A stretch of DNA of 22,496 bases from positions 1-22,496 of the forward strand of contig CAMXYS010000009.1 of assembly GCA_947253135.1 (NCBI GenBank). Direction: 5' to 3'. The stretch is from an uncultured Clostridia bacterium. Lineage in GTDB: Bacteria > Bacillota > Clostridia > Saccharofermentanales > Fastidiosipilaceae. A program made the translations under genes and the position numbers. Position 1 is the stretch's first letter; each line of letters begins with the position of its first letter. Shown in pieces: positions 13,658-22,448 of this stretch. The notes beneath the pieces were generated by a model that made no database searches, was not told the DNA's origin, and saw only the letters and a list, made by a program, of their open reading frames with translations.

Positions 13658-14167
13658 ATGTCCGGATACCGTAAACTCGGCCGTCCCACATCGGCCCGCA
13701 TGGCGATCTTGCACAATATTGTCACGGCTTTGATCCTCAACGGTAAAGTGAAGACCACAGTGCACAGAGCCAAGGAAGCTCAGCGTATTGCCGAGAATGT
13801 GATCACTAAGGCGGTCAGGGAAAACGATAACTTCACTACCCGTGAAGTGGTCACATCAAAAGCTAAACTGGACAAGGACGGCAAGAAGATCCTTGTCTCC
13901 AAAACGTCGAAAAACGGCAATCGCTATGACGTGGTTGAACGTGAAGTTTCCACTAAGACCGTTCAGGTGGATGCCCCTTCTCGTTTGGCGGCCCGTCGCT
14001 ATGCGATGAAGAACATGGCTTCTGCCGCTAAAAAGAACCCGGTCAATGTCTTATTCAATGATGTTGCTCCGCGTTATGTGGCTCGCAACGGCGGTTACAC
14101 GCGGTTGACCCGCATCGGCGTCCGCAAAGGCGACGGTGCCGAAATGGCCATTTTAGAGTTAGTATAA
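13658..14167 (+). CDS. rplQ: 50S ribosomal protein L17 with insertion
   Basis: L17 is a large-subunit protein near the tunnel exit. The 169-residue product starts with the conserved region GYRKLGRPTSARMAILHNIV and TTVHRAKEAQRIAE. It ends with the usual NGGYTRLTRIGVRKGDGAEMAILELV. The usual length is about 115-130. The surplus is a charged insertion at about residues 60-108 (with KLDKDGKKILVSK inside it). AGGAGGT at about 13645 is the ribosome binding site. It is the last gene before the terminator at 14219. Confidence 0.97.
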   Translation: MSGYRKLGRPTSARMAILHNIVTALILNGKVKTTVHRAKEAQRIAENVITKAVRENDNFTTREVVTSKAKLDKDGKKILVSKTSKNGNRYDVVEREVSTKTVQVDAPSRLAARRYAMKNMASAAKKNPVNVLFNDVAPRYVARNGGYTRLTRIGVRKGDGAEMAILELV

Positions 14168-14218
14168 GCCGACTTTGTCTGTCCGGAAACGGTAGCAGTG
14201 AAGCGTTTTTGCTAATTG

Positions 14219-14255
14219 AGACTGCCCTGAAGCGAAGGCCGGGGCAGTCTTTTTT
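14219..14255 (+). terminator. Intrinsic terminator after rplQ
   Basis: AGACTGCCC (14219-14227) pairs perfectly with GGGCAGTCT (14242-14250). A short loop lies between them and a run of six T (14250-14255) follows. This is a textbook Rho-independent terminator. It lies about 50 bp after rplQ and ends the ribosomal superoperon before the ECF transporter genes. Confidence 0.92.
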
Positions 14256-14309
14256 AATCGAATTTGCCAACGGCGGATGAAAAGATAGAAGAGATGGAGA
14301 AAAAGTCAT

Positions 14310-16181
14310 TTGACTGCATTTATTGAAGCGGAACAGGTCACCTTTGGCTACCGGTGTGAAGGGGAGTCGGTGCTGGCGGTAGACGATTTGTCTATGGCGA
14401 TTCAGCCGGGGCAAAAAATTGTAGTTTTAGGCCGTAACGGGTCGGGTAAATCGACTTTAGCCAAACTTTTTACCGGTTTGATTTTGCCTGATACCGGGCG
14501 TATTAAAACCGGCGGTATTGACACGGCGGATGACGATCAGTTGTTTGAATTAAGGCGGAAATGTGGCTTTGTTTTCCAAAATCCGGACAATCAAATTGTG
14601 GGGACGACAGTGGAAGAGGATGTCGCTTTCGGGCCGGAAAATATAGGGGTTCCACTGCCGGATCTGCGCAGCCGGGTGGAGTCGGCTCTGACGACAGTTG
14701 GCCTGCTGGAGCGGCGTGAAGAGGCGCCGGCCAACTTGTCGGGCGGTCAAAAACAAAAGTTGGCCATCGCCGGTATTTTAGCTATGCAGCCGGAAGGTAT
14801 TATCTTAGACGAAGCGACCTCCATGCTGGACCCGCTCAGCCGCAGAGAGTTGTTGGAATTATTGGACCGCCTGGTCAAAGTTGAAGGGTTGACGGCGGTC
14901 CATATCACCCACCACATGGACGAGGCCCTGGACGCAGACCAGCTGTTTATTCTGGCAGGGGGGCGCCCGGTTTTGGCAGGGTCGCCGGCCGCTGTTTTAA
15001 GTCAGACGGACCGGATTCGTGAACTGGGCTTAGAGGCCCCTTTTCATCTGGATTTTTGTGCGGCCCTGGCCCGCTTGGCCGACCGTGACCTGCCGACTGG
15101 CTGCGTGTCAACAGAGGGGGCGATAGCCTTTGCGGTCGGCTGTTTGGACGAAGGTTCCGGTGGTAACTTTGCTTCCAAGCTGGCGAAGCAAACATCCCTC
15201 AAAGGGAAGGTGGCGGATGGCCCGGGTGAACCTGACATGGCCCGGGCGGCAGCCGACTCCCCACTTGCAACCGAGATCTCGGCTGATCCCGTGCCAAGGG
15301 CAGCAAGAGGCACAGCGGAGCCCATTCTAACTGTCTCAAACTTAAGCTATGCTTACGCAGAATCAGATCGGGAGCGCCCGGCTTTAAAAGACGTCAGCTT
15401 TGCGGTTAACCGGGGTGAGTGCTTCGGCATTATGGGCCAGACGGGGTCGGGCAAGTCAACCCTGGTCCAACATTTTAATGCCTTGATTCGTCCACCGGCC
15501 GGGGCAGTGCGGGTGTTTGATCTGGATGCAGGAGACAAAAAACAAGTTAAGGAATTGCGCCGGCGGGTCGGGCTTTTGTTTCAATATCCTGAACACCAAC
15601 TCTTCGCGGAGACCTGCTATGAAGACATCGCCTTCGGTCCCCGGCAAATCCCCTTGCCCGAATCCGAGGTGAAAGAGCGGGTGCACACGGCTGCTGCTGC
15701 TGTCGGTTTGGCGGCAGAGCTTTTGGAGCGGTCTCCCTTTACCTTATCCGGTGGGCAAAAGCGCAGAGTGGCCTTAGCCGGCGTCCTGGCCTTGCAGCCG
15801 GATATTTTAGTGTTAGATGAGCCGGCGGCGGGGCTTGACCCGGTTGGTCGGTCGGAAATCTTCCGCTATATCAGCAGTTTGAAAGAACAAGGGGTCACTA
15901 TTATTTTAGTTTCTCACGACATGACAGAGTTGGCCCGCTTGACCGACCGTTTACTGCTGCTTGAGGGCGGTGAGGTGGTAGCGGTCGGCAGCCCCAAAGA
16001 CTTGTTCAGTCGGGAAGATCTGCTTAAAAGGTCCCGGCTGGAAGTACCGGAACCGGTTCGCTTTTTAAAGCAATTAGCCAAGTACTTTCCTGCTGTAGAT
16101 CCTTTTTGCCTGTCGCCCGAGACTGCAGCCACCAATCTGTGGGCAGCGGCGACTGCTGACAGAGAGGAGGTCTGGCAATGA
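14310..16181 (+). CDS. Fused ECF transporter ATPase (EcfA1-EcfA2)
   Basis: The two ATPases of the energy-coupling factor module, normally separate proteins, are one 623-residue chain. Domain 1 (about 1-265, EcfA1-like) has Walker A GRNGSGKST (41-49), Q90 in FQNPDNQIVGTT, LSGGQ (143-147), Walker B ending at D167-E168, and H201. Domain 2 (about 338-623, EcfA2-like) has GQTGSGKST (376-384), Q425 in FQYPEHQLFAET, LSGGQ (479-483), D503-E504 and H536. Both sites look intact. A roughly 70-residue low-complexity linker joins them. The start is TTG at 14310 with a GATGGAGA site. It overlaps ecfT by four bases (ATGA). With EcfT and separate S components it would power uptake of vitamins or metal ions. 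The substrate cannot be told. Confidence 0.93.
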   Translation: MTAFIEAEQVTFGYRCEGESVLAVDDLSMAIQPGQKIVVLGRNGSGKSTLAKLFTGLILPDTGRIKTGGIDTADDDQLFELRRKCGFVFQNPDNQIVGTTVEEDVAFGPENIGVPLPDLRSRVESALTTVGLLERREEAPANLSGGQKQKLAIAGILAMQPEGIILDEATSMLDPLSRRELLELLDRLVKVEGLTAVHITHHMDEALDADQLFILAGGRPVLAGSPAAVLSQTDRIRELGLEAPFHLDFCAALARLADRDLPTGCVSTEGAIAFAVGCLDEGSGGNFASKLAKQTSLKGKVADGPGEPDMARAAADSPLATEISADPVPRAARGTAEPILTVSNLSYAYAESDRERPALKDVSFAVNRGECFGIMGQTGSGKSTLVQHFNALIRPPAGAVRVFDLDAGDKKQVKELRRRVGLLFQYPEHQLFAETCYEDIAFGPRQIPLPESEVKERVHTAAAAVGLAAELLERSPFTLSGGQKRRVALAGVLALQPDILVLDEPAAGLDPVGRSEIFRYISSLKEQGVTIILVSHDMTELARLTDRLLLLEGGEVVAVGSPKDLFSREDLLKRSRLEVPEPVRFLKQLAKYFPAVDPFCLSPETAATNLWAAATADREEVWQ

Positions 16182-16978
16182 AAGTGCGCCTGGGCCAATA
16201 TTTGCCGGGAAATTCTTTTTTGCACCGGGCAGACCCGCGCTTAAAGATTCTCCTGATGTTGGCAGCTATGATTATTGTTTTTATCTTAAATCAGGCGGCC
16301 GGCTTTTTACTGTACGGGTCACTTTTGTTGGGAACTGCCTTGCTTTCCGGCACCGGGATCAAAAAATTATTAGTCAGTGTTAAGAGTATTATCTATATCG
16401 CCCTGTTCGCCTTTTTGATCAATCTGTTGACAGCTGACACCGGGGAGACCCTGTGGACTGCCGGCCCGCTCAGCATCACGACCGGTGGTCTGTTCGGCGG
16501 TTTTAAAATTATCTTGCGCTTGCTTTATCTGGTCACGACATCTTCTCTGCTCTTGACATTGACCACCACACCGATGAAGGTTGCTGACGGTTTAGAAGCC
16601 CTCATGAAACCTTTGACCTATATCCGGGTGCCGGTACATGATGTGGCTATGATGATGTCGATCGCCCTGCGTTTTGTACCTACTTTAGCGGCTGAGGCAG
16701 AAAAAATTATGAAGGCGCAAATGTCCCGCGGGGCAGATTTTGAAAGTGGTTCTCTGCGCCGGCGGGGCAAAGGCCTGGTGGCACTTTTAGTCCCCCTGTT
16801 TGTCTCGGCCTTCCAGCGGGCAGATGAATTAGCCCTGGCGATGGAGGCGCGCTGTTACCGGGGGGGAGAGGGTAAGACCAGGCTGAATCCCTTATCTTTC
16901 AGCCGGACCGACCTGTGGCTTGCCCTGCTGGCGGTGCTGGGTTTGGCCGCCTGCCTCCTCCTGGACCGCCTGCTTTGA
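16178..16978 (+). CDS. ecfT: ECF transporter transmembrane subunit EcfT
   Basis: EcfT is the membrane scaffold that couples the ATPases to substrate-binding S proteins. The 266-residue product has several hydrophobic helices: about 23-60, 68-84, 105-130 and 245-265, plus 200-212. It has an N-terminal HRADPRLK motif, and the two coupling-helix motifs AQMSRGADF (180-188, S-R-G) and MEARCYRGG (222-230, A-R-C). It begins inside the ATPase gene (ATGA overlap), so it is translated with it. GAGGAGG lies just upstream. No S-component gene is nearby, so this looks like a shared group II module. Confidence 0.96.
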   Translation: MKVRLGQYLPGNSFLHRADPRLKILLMLAAMIIVFILNQAAGFLLYGSLLLGTALLSGTGIKKLLVSVKSIIYIALFAFLINLLTADTGETLWTAGPLSITTGGLFGGFKIILRLLYLVTTSSLLLTLTTTPMKVADGLEALMKPLTYIRVPVHDVAMMMSIALRFVPTLAAEAEKIMKAQMSRGADFESGSLRRRGKGLVALLVPLFVSAFQRADELALAMEARCYRGGEGKTRLNPLSFSRTDLWLALLAVLGLAACLLLDRLL

Positions 16979-17072
16979 CGAGCAGGTAGAGCCGGGGACG
17001 CAAGTGCAAAAGTTGTCATCAAACCGACCACAGCCAGCGAAAACCACTGTCAATATATAGAAAGAGGAGACC

Positions 17073-17855
17073 ATGGCCGCAAGCCTTCTGCATGAAAGAA
17101 ATATAGCACTCTTACTGGAGTATGACGGTACCCGCTACGCCGGCTGGCAAAGGCAAAAGAATGCGGTCAGTGTGCAAGAAAAATTGGAACATGCTTTAAC
17201 CCGGGTGACGGGTGAACCGATCACTGTGGTCGGTTGCAGCCGGACTGATGCCGGAGTACATGCTTGGGGCCATGTCAGTAACTTTACGACCGCCAGCCGC
17301 ATTCCGGTAGAGAAGTTGCCCCTGGCTGTGCAGACGGCTTTACCGCGCGATATTGTGGTGCTGGGGGCAGCGACAGTTCCACCTGATTTTAATGCCCGCT
17401 TCGCGGCGGTGGGTAAGCGCTACATTTATCAAATCTGGAATCATCCGCGCCCCTCGGCTATCCGGGGACGCTTCTATCTGCACGAGCCTCGGTCCTTAAA
17501 CTGCGAGGCCATGCGGGTGGCGGCAGCTCACCTGGTTGGCCGCCATGACTTCAGCAGCTTTATGGCGACCGGCAGCACAGCCAGGACAACTGTGCGGACG
17601 CTCAGCCGGGTGGAAGTGACTGCCACCGGCCCCGCTGTCCGCATCATTGTTGAAGGGGACGGCTTTTTGTATAATATGGTGAGAATCATCGCCGGGACAT
17701 TACTTTATGTAGGCCTGGGTAAAATTGCGCCGGTTGAGATACCGGCCGTTGTTATGTCCGGCGAACGGAATAGAGCGGGCAAAACTTTACCGGCCAAAGG
17801 GCTTTTTTTAGAAGCTGTACAGTATGACCCGCCCTTGTTTGATTTCTCAGAATAA
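17073..17855 (+). CDS. truA: tRNA pseudouridine synthase A
   Basis: TruA makes pseudouridine at positions 38-40 of the anticodon stem. The 260-residue product has YDGTRYAGWQRQ (17-28), the catalytic CSRTDAGVHAWG (55-66) with Asp59, the HDFSSF segment in the C-terminal half, and VEGDGFLYNMVRIIAGTL. The start ATG follows AAGAGGAGA. It lies after the ecf genes, as in Bacillus and Clostridium. A 94-bp spacer separates it from ecfT. The rplM-rpsI pair often found after truA is absent, and pncB follows by 12 bp. Confidence 0.98.
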   Translation: MAASLLHERNIALLLEYDGTRYAGWQRQKNAVSVQEKLEHALTRVTGEPITVVGCSRTDAGVHAWGHVSNFTTASRIPVEKLPLAVQTALPRDIVVLGAATVPPDFNARFAAVGKRYIYQIWNHPRPSAIRGRFYLHEPRSLNCEAMRVAAAHLVGRHDFSSFMATGSTARTTVRTLSRVEVTATGPAVRIIVEGDGFLYNMVRIIAGTLLYVGLGKIAPVEIPAVVMSGERNRAGKTLPAKGLFLEAVQYDPPLFDFSE

Positions 17856-17867
17856 GGAGAGATAAAA

Positions 17868-19334
17868 ATGGCTTGGAACCACCGAACTAACCTGTCTATG
17901 TTGACAGACTACTATGAGTTAACGATGTCGCAAAGTTACTTTAACCAGGGCTTGGGCGACACGATTGTTTATTTTGACCTGTATTTTCGGGCCGTGCCGC
18001 AGCAGGGTGGCTATGCATTGATGGCGGGCGTCGAACAGATGATCGACTACCTGCAAGACCTGCAATTTACAGAGGAGAATTTAGCTTATCTGCGCTCAAC
18101 CGGGGATTTTACAGAAGGCTTTTTGCAATATCTGGCCGATTTTAAGTTTGCCTGTGACGTCTGGGCGGTGCCGGAAGGCATGCCGGTTTTTCCTAATGAG
18201 CCCATTGTCAAGGTCAGAGGACCGCTGATCCAGGCTCAGATGATTGAGACCATGCTGCTTCTAACCGTCAACCACCAAAGCCTCATTGCGACCAAGTCCA
18301 GCCGGATTGTCCGGGCGGCCGGTGGCCGAGCCGTCATGGAATTCGGTGCCCGGCGGGCTCAGGGTTATGACGCTTCGGTATTAGGTGCCAGAGCCGCTTA
18401 TATCGGCGGTGCGGCAGGGACTTCCTGCACCATTTGTGGTGAGCAGTTCGGCATCCCCTTGTCCGGCACCATGGCCCACAGCTATGTTTTGATGTTCGAT
18501 TCAGAGTATGAAGCTTTTCAGGCTTATGCCGAGGCTTATCCGGACAATACGGTTTTGCTGGTCGATACCTACAATACCTTAAAATCCGGCATTCCCAATG
18601 CGATCAAGATCGCCAAAGAGGTCTTGGAACCCGCTGGCAAACGCTTAAAGGGGATTCGCATCGACAGCGGGGACCTGGCCTATTTGACCAAGGAATCTCG
18701 CCGTTTACTCGATGAGGCCGGCCTGTCTGACTGTGCTATTGTAGTCAGCAATGCCCTGGATGAAAGTGTGATTGAAGCCTTGTTTCTGCAGGGGGCCGCG
18801 ATCAACAGCTTTGGTGTCGGTGAGCGCCTGATCACCTCTCGGGCAGAGCCCGTTTTCGGCGGTGTCTATAAGCTTGCTGCTATTGAAAGAGACGGACAAA
18901 CGATTCCGCGCATGAAAGTCTCGGACAATGTAACCAAGATGACCACTCCCGGAAACAAAGCGGTTTGGCGTTTTTATGACCGAGATACCGGCAAGGCTCT
19001 GGCCGATTTAGTGACGCTGGCAGGTGAGCGGCCGGACTTGGAACAGGAATATGAGATTTTCCACCCCGACCACACCTGGAAGCGCAAAAACTTGACCAAT
19101 TTCAAGGCTGAACAAATCTTACAACCGATCTTCCGGTCCGGTGAATTGGTCTACACCAATCCTGCTATTCACGAAATTAGGGAGTTTTGTCTGCAGCAGC
19201 AAAATACGCTGTGGGATTCCGTACGTCGGTTTGAAAATCCGCAGACCTATTATGTGGATTTGTCGGAAAAACTGTGGACTGTTAAGCAAGATCTGCTGAA
19301 AGCGGACCAGGCTAGGATGTTAAACAACCATTGA
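17868..19334 (+). CDS. pncB: Nicotinate phosphoribosyltransferase
   Basis: The enzyme joins nicotinate and PRPP to nicotinate mononucleotide in NAD salvage, with ATP hydrolysis. The 488-residue product starts with NLSMLTDYYELTMSQSY (8-24). It has EFGARRAQG (158-166), SGTMAHSYV (199-207) with a likely phosphorylated His204, VLLVDTYNT, and the phosphate-binding GIRIDSGDL. The length fits the Gram-positive family. AAGGAGAG precedes the ATG. It is 12 bp after truA, so probably in the same transcript. Confidence 0.97.
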   Translation: MAWNHRTNLSMLTDYYELTMSQSYFNQGLGDTIVYFDLYFRAVPQQGGYALMAGVEQMIDYLQDLQFTEENLAYLRSTGDFTEGFLQYLADFKFACDVWAVPEGMPVFPNEPIVKVRGPLIQAQMIETMLLLTVNHQSLIATKSSRIVRAAGGRAVMEFGARRAQGYDASVLGARAAYIGGAAGTSCTICGEQFGIPLSGTMAHSYVLMFDSEYEAFQAYAEAYPDNTVLLVDTYNTLKSGIPNAIKIAKEVLEPAGKRLKGIRIDSGDLAYLTKESRRLLDEAGLSDCAIVVSNALDESVIEALFLQGAAINSFGVGERLITSRAEPVFGGVYKLAAIERDGQTIPRMKVSDNVTKMTTPGNKAVWRFYDRDTGKALADLVTLAGERPDLEQEYEIFHPDHTWKRKNLTNFKAEQILQPIFRSGELVYTNPAIHEIREFCLQQQNTLWDSVRRFENPQTYYVDLSEKLWTVKQDLLKADQARMLNNH

Positions 19335-19381
19335 TGAAGGTGGGACCGGGCCGGTACCGGTTTCAATAGAAAGAGGCTGTT

Positions 19382-19900
19382 ATGGCGATAAAGGTAACAT
19401 TTGACATTAAAGGCAGAGGTAAGATAGAGGCGGACTTGTACCCGGAAGTGGCTCCGGAGAGTGTCAAAAATTTTGTCAGTCTGGTGAAGTCGGGTTTTTA
19501 TGACGGTTTGACTTTCCACCGGGTTATTCCCGGCTTTATGATTCAGGGAGGCTGCCCTGTAGGCAACGGCACCGGTGGCCCGGGCTGGCATATTAAGGGC
19601 GAATTTGCAGCCAACGGAGTGTCCAACGACTTAAAACATACGCGCGGGGTTTTGTCTATGGCCAGAGCTATGCACCCCGACTCAGCCGGCTCACAGTTTT
19701 TTATTATGCATGAGACGTCACCTCACTTAGATGGACAATATGCCGCCTTTGGGCAAGTGACGGCAGGACTTGATATTGTCGACGCCATCGCTAATGTGCC
19801 TACTGACGCCCAGGACCGTCCCCTGGAGTCAGAGGTAATTGTAAGCGCCACGGTCACAGGCGACGAACTGGACAACCTGGGCGAACCGACCAAACTGTAA
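19382..19900 (+). CDS. Peptidyl-prolyl cis-trans isomerase, cyclophilin type
   Basis: It speeds proline isomerization in proteins. The 172-residue product is a single cyclophilin domain. It has FHRVIPGFMIQGG (45-57), with R47, F52, M53 and Q55 matching catalytic-site residues. SMARAMHPDSAGSQFFI and LDGQYAAFGQV follow. There is no signal peptide, so it should be cytoplasmic. Tyr stands where LDGxHTVFG-like members often have His. An AAAGAGG site precedes the ATG. The 47-bp gap after pncB and the 69-bp gap before metG hold only weak hairpins (CCGGTACCGG at 19351; GGCCG/CGGCC at 19901-19925). Confidence 0.96.
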   Translation: MAIKVTFDIKGRGKIEADLYPEVAPESVKNFVSLVKSGFYDGLTFHRVIPGFMIQGGCPVGNGTGGPGWHIKGEFAANGVSNDLKHTRGVLSMARAMHPDSAGSQFFIMHETSPHLDGQYAAFGQVTAGLDIVDAIANVPTDAQDRPLESEVIVSATVTGDELDNLGEPTKL

Positions 19901-19969
19901 GGCCGGACAGCCAAGGGCCTCGGCCGGATCACTGTCAGGGACAGCAGAGCAGAAGAAAGGATTAAAAGC

Positions 19970-22021
19970 ATGACAACACGTGTTCCCGGGCCGGCGGAAC
20001 CGGCAGCGGAAAAACGCACCTTTTACATTACGACACCGATTTATTATCCGAGTGACAAACTGCACATTGGGCACTCTTATACGACCGTGGCAGCGGATGC
20101 TATGGCCCGCTACAAGCGTTTAAATGGATTTGATGTGATGTTTCTGACCGGCACGGATGAGCACGGACAAAAGATTCAAAAACGAGCGGTGGAAGAAGGG
20201 GTAGAGCCACAAACCTTTGTGGACCGCATGGTGGCTTCGGTCAAAGACCTCTGGTCCCTGATGAATATTTCTTATGACCGCTTTATCCGGACGACTGACC
20301 GGGCTCATGAACAACGTGTCCAAGCCATTTTTCAGCAGCTCTACGACCAGGGCGATATTTATTTGGACCGCTACGAGGGCTGGTATTGTACGCCCTGTGA
20401 GTCCTTTTGGACGGAAACTCAGCTGGTAGACGGCAAGTGTCCGGATTGTGGGCGGGAGGTCCACCGAACCGAAGAGGAAAGCTATTTTTTTCGTCTCTCA
20501 AAATATCAAGACCGCATTATTAAACTCTATGAAGACTGTCCGGAATTCATTCAACCGCCTGCCCGCAAGCACGAGATGCTAAATAACTTTCTCCGGCCCG
20601 GTCTGGAGGACTTAGCTGTTTCACGGACAAGTTTTGATTGGGGGGTCCGCGTCCCGTTTGATGACAAGCATGTCATATATGTTTGGGTTGACGCCCTGGT
20701 CAACTACATAACGGCCCTGGGGTATCCCGACCATAAGGAGGACGGCTATGACCGTTTTTGGCCAGCTGATGTGCAGCTGGTCGGCAAGGAGATTGTCCGC
20801 TTTCACACTATTATCTGGCCGGCCCTCCTAATGGCCCTGGACCTACCGGTTCCGCAGCAGGTCTTTGGGCACGGCTGGCTTTTAATTGACGACGGCAAGA
20901 TGTCTAAATCTGTTGGCAATGTGGTCGATCCTGTTATCTTGTGTGACCGCTATGGTGTCGATGCAGTGCGCTACTTTTTGCTGCGTGAAATCGCCTTCGG
21001 TTCGGACGGCAATTTCTCAAATCGAGCCCTTATCAATCGTATTAATTCAGACTTGGCCAACGACCTGGGCAACCTGGTCAGCCGGACGACTTCCATGATC
21101 AAGAAGTACTTTGCCGGTTCCTTGCCGGATGAACGGGAGGCGACAGACTACGACCGGGATCTGGTCGAAACAGCTTTGTCAACCGGCCGGCTTGTGGCAG
21201 AACATATGGACAGCCTGAATTTTAACTTGGCGCTGCAGGATATCTGGACTTTAATCGGGCGCAGCAATAAGTATATTGATGAGACCCGGCCCTGGATTTT
21301 AGCCAAAGATGAAGGCCAAAATGCCAGCCTGGCCAATGTGCTTTACCACTTGGCTGCGGCCTTGCGGGTGGTGGCTGTCTTGTTGCAGCCCTTTATGCCG
21401 ACGACCGCCCAAGCCATTTTTGAGGCTTTAAACATCACGGAGGCCGGGCAAAAAACCTGGTCGAGTGCGACGGATTTTACGGCTTATCGGCCGGCTGGTC
21501 CGGTGGCGGCAGCCAGGCCCCTGTTTCCCCGCATTGATGTGGAAGAAGAACTGGCCCGTTTGGAGGCCGAGCGCCGGGACCGGCAGCAGTCCTCCAACAC
21601 CCCCCCGTCCGGGGACAGGACCGCAACTGCAGGAAAACAGACGTCCCCCAAAAATAAGGAGGCAGGTGACTCAGATACTGCAAGGCCGGCTGCCACTTTG
21701 GATTTTAATGACTTTCTTAAGCTTCAATTACAAGTTGGTACGATCACGGCCTGCGCAAAGGTGGAGGGTTCGGATAAATTGTTGTGCTCAACGGTTGACC
21801 TGGGAATTGAAAGTCGCCAGGTGGTGTCGGGCATAGCGGCTTTCTATGAGCCGGTTGACCTGATCGGTCGGCAGGTAGTCTTGGTGGCCAATTTGAAGCC
21901 TCGCAAGATTTTCGGGCAGCTGTCACAAGGCATGCTTTTGTGCGCTGAGGACAGTGCCACCGGAACTTTGCGCCTGCTGTGTCCCGATGAGGCTGTAGCC
22001 GCGGGGTCCGAAATCAGCTGA
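19970..22021 (+). CDS. metG: Methionyl-tRNA synthetase
   Basis: It charges tRNA-Met, including the initiator. The 683-residue product has a class I catalytic core with HIGH (32-35) and KMSKS (310-314). There is one zinc knuckle (C140, C143, C157, C160), then an anticodon-binding helical domain. A charged, low-complexity linker (about 530-576) leads to a C-terminal OB-fold tRNA-binding domain (577-683, with LQVGTITACAKVEGSDKLL). This C-terminal domain is often present for dimerization. The first 15 residues before FYITTPIYYPS look like a short extra. AAAGGA precedes the ATG. Confidence 0.98.
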   Translation: MTTRVPGPAEPAAEKRTFYITTPIYYPSDKLHIGHSYTTVAADAMARYKRLNGFDVMFLTGTDEHGQKIQKRAVEEGVEPQTFVDRMVASVKDLWSLMNISYDRFIRTTDRAHEQRVQAIFQQLYDQGDIYLDRYEGWYCTPCESFWTETQLVDGKCPDCGREVHRTEEESYFFRLSKYQDRIIKLYEDCPEFIQPPARKHEMLNNFLRPGLEDLAVSRTSFDWGVRVPFDDKHVIYVWVDALVNYITALGYPDHKEDGYDRFWPADVQLVGKEIVRFHTIIWPALLMALDLPVPQQVFGHGWLLIDDGKMSKSVGNVVDPVILCDRYGVDAVRYFLLREIAFGSDGNFSNRALINRINSDLANDLGNLVSRTTSMIKKYFAGSLPDEREATDYDRDLVETALSTGRLVAEHMDSLNFNLALQDIWTLIGRSNKYIDETRPWILAKDEGQNASLANVLYHLAAALRVVAVLLQPFMPTTAQAIFEALNITEAGQKTWSSATDFTAYRPAGPVAAARPLFPRIDVEEELARLEAERRDRQQSSNTPPSGDRTATAGKQTSPKNKEAGDSDTARPAATLDFNDFLKLQLQVGTITACAKVEGSDKLLCSTVDLGIESRQVVSGIAAFYEPVDLIGRQVVLVANLKPRKIFGQLSQGMLLCAEDSATGTLRLLCPDEAVAAGSEIS

Positions 22022-22056
22022 GCGGTTTGGCGCAGCCGGTTTAAAAGGAGGACAAG

Positions 22057-22448
22057 TTGCTAGTTGATACGCATGCACATATCTACGAGGAATATTATCC
22101 CGACCAAATTGAAGCGGTCTTAGCACGGGCGACCGCAGCCGGGGTGGGGCGGCTAGTCGTGCCAGCCGTTGACTTGGCCAGTTCAGTTGAGGCTGTCCGC
22201 TTGTCTCGCCGCCGGACGAATCTATATGCAGCGGTCGGAATTCATCCGGGTGAAGTGGACAATGTGGGCGAAAGTGACTTGGAGCAGCTGGAAAATTTTC
22301 TTTTGGCCTCTCGGGAAAATCGCATTGTCGCCGTCGGTGAAGCCGGTATCGATTACCATTACACCCGAGCCAATGCAGGTCTGCAAAAGGTTATTTTTAA
22401 GGCGCAGATCAAATTGGCCTGCCGCTATGACTTGCCTCTGATTATCCA
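22057..22448 (+). CDS. tatD: TatD-family metal-dependent hydrolase, N-terminal half
   Basis: The gene is truncated by the contig end, with about 130 of the usual 250-260 residues. It starts LVDTHAHIYEEYY, where H6 and H8 are the HxH metal ligands. It has GIHPGE (61-66), VGEAGIDYHYT (93-103) with metal ligand E95, and ends PLIIH at the adapter. Members act as metal-dependent DNases or related hydrolases. The start is TTG at 22057, supported by AAAAGGAGG. The neighbour metG-tatD order is typical of Bacillota. The final His codon is shared with the adapter, so its last base is uncertain. Confidence 0.95.

Noticed and set aside
14264..14291. Promoter for the ECF genes (TTGCCA, 16 bases, TAGAAG)
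   Set aside because: The transcription start would fall on the ribosome binding site of the ATPase gene, and the -10 is weak.
21465..21836. Alternative frame ORF inside metG
   Set aside because: It overlaps the well-supported MetRS C-terminal domain. Its W/R-rich composition is typical of a shadow frame.
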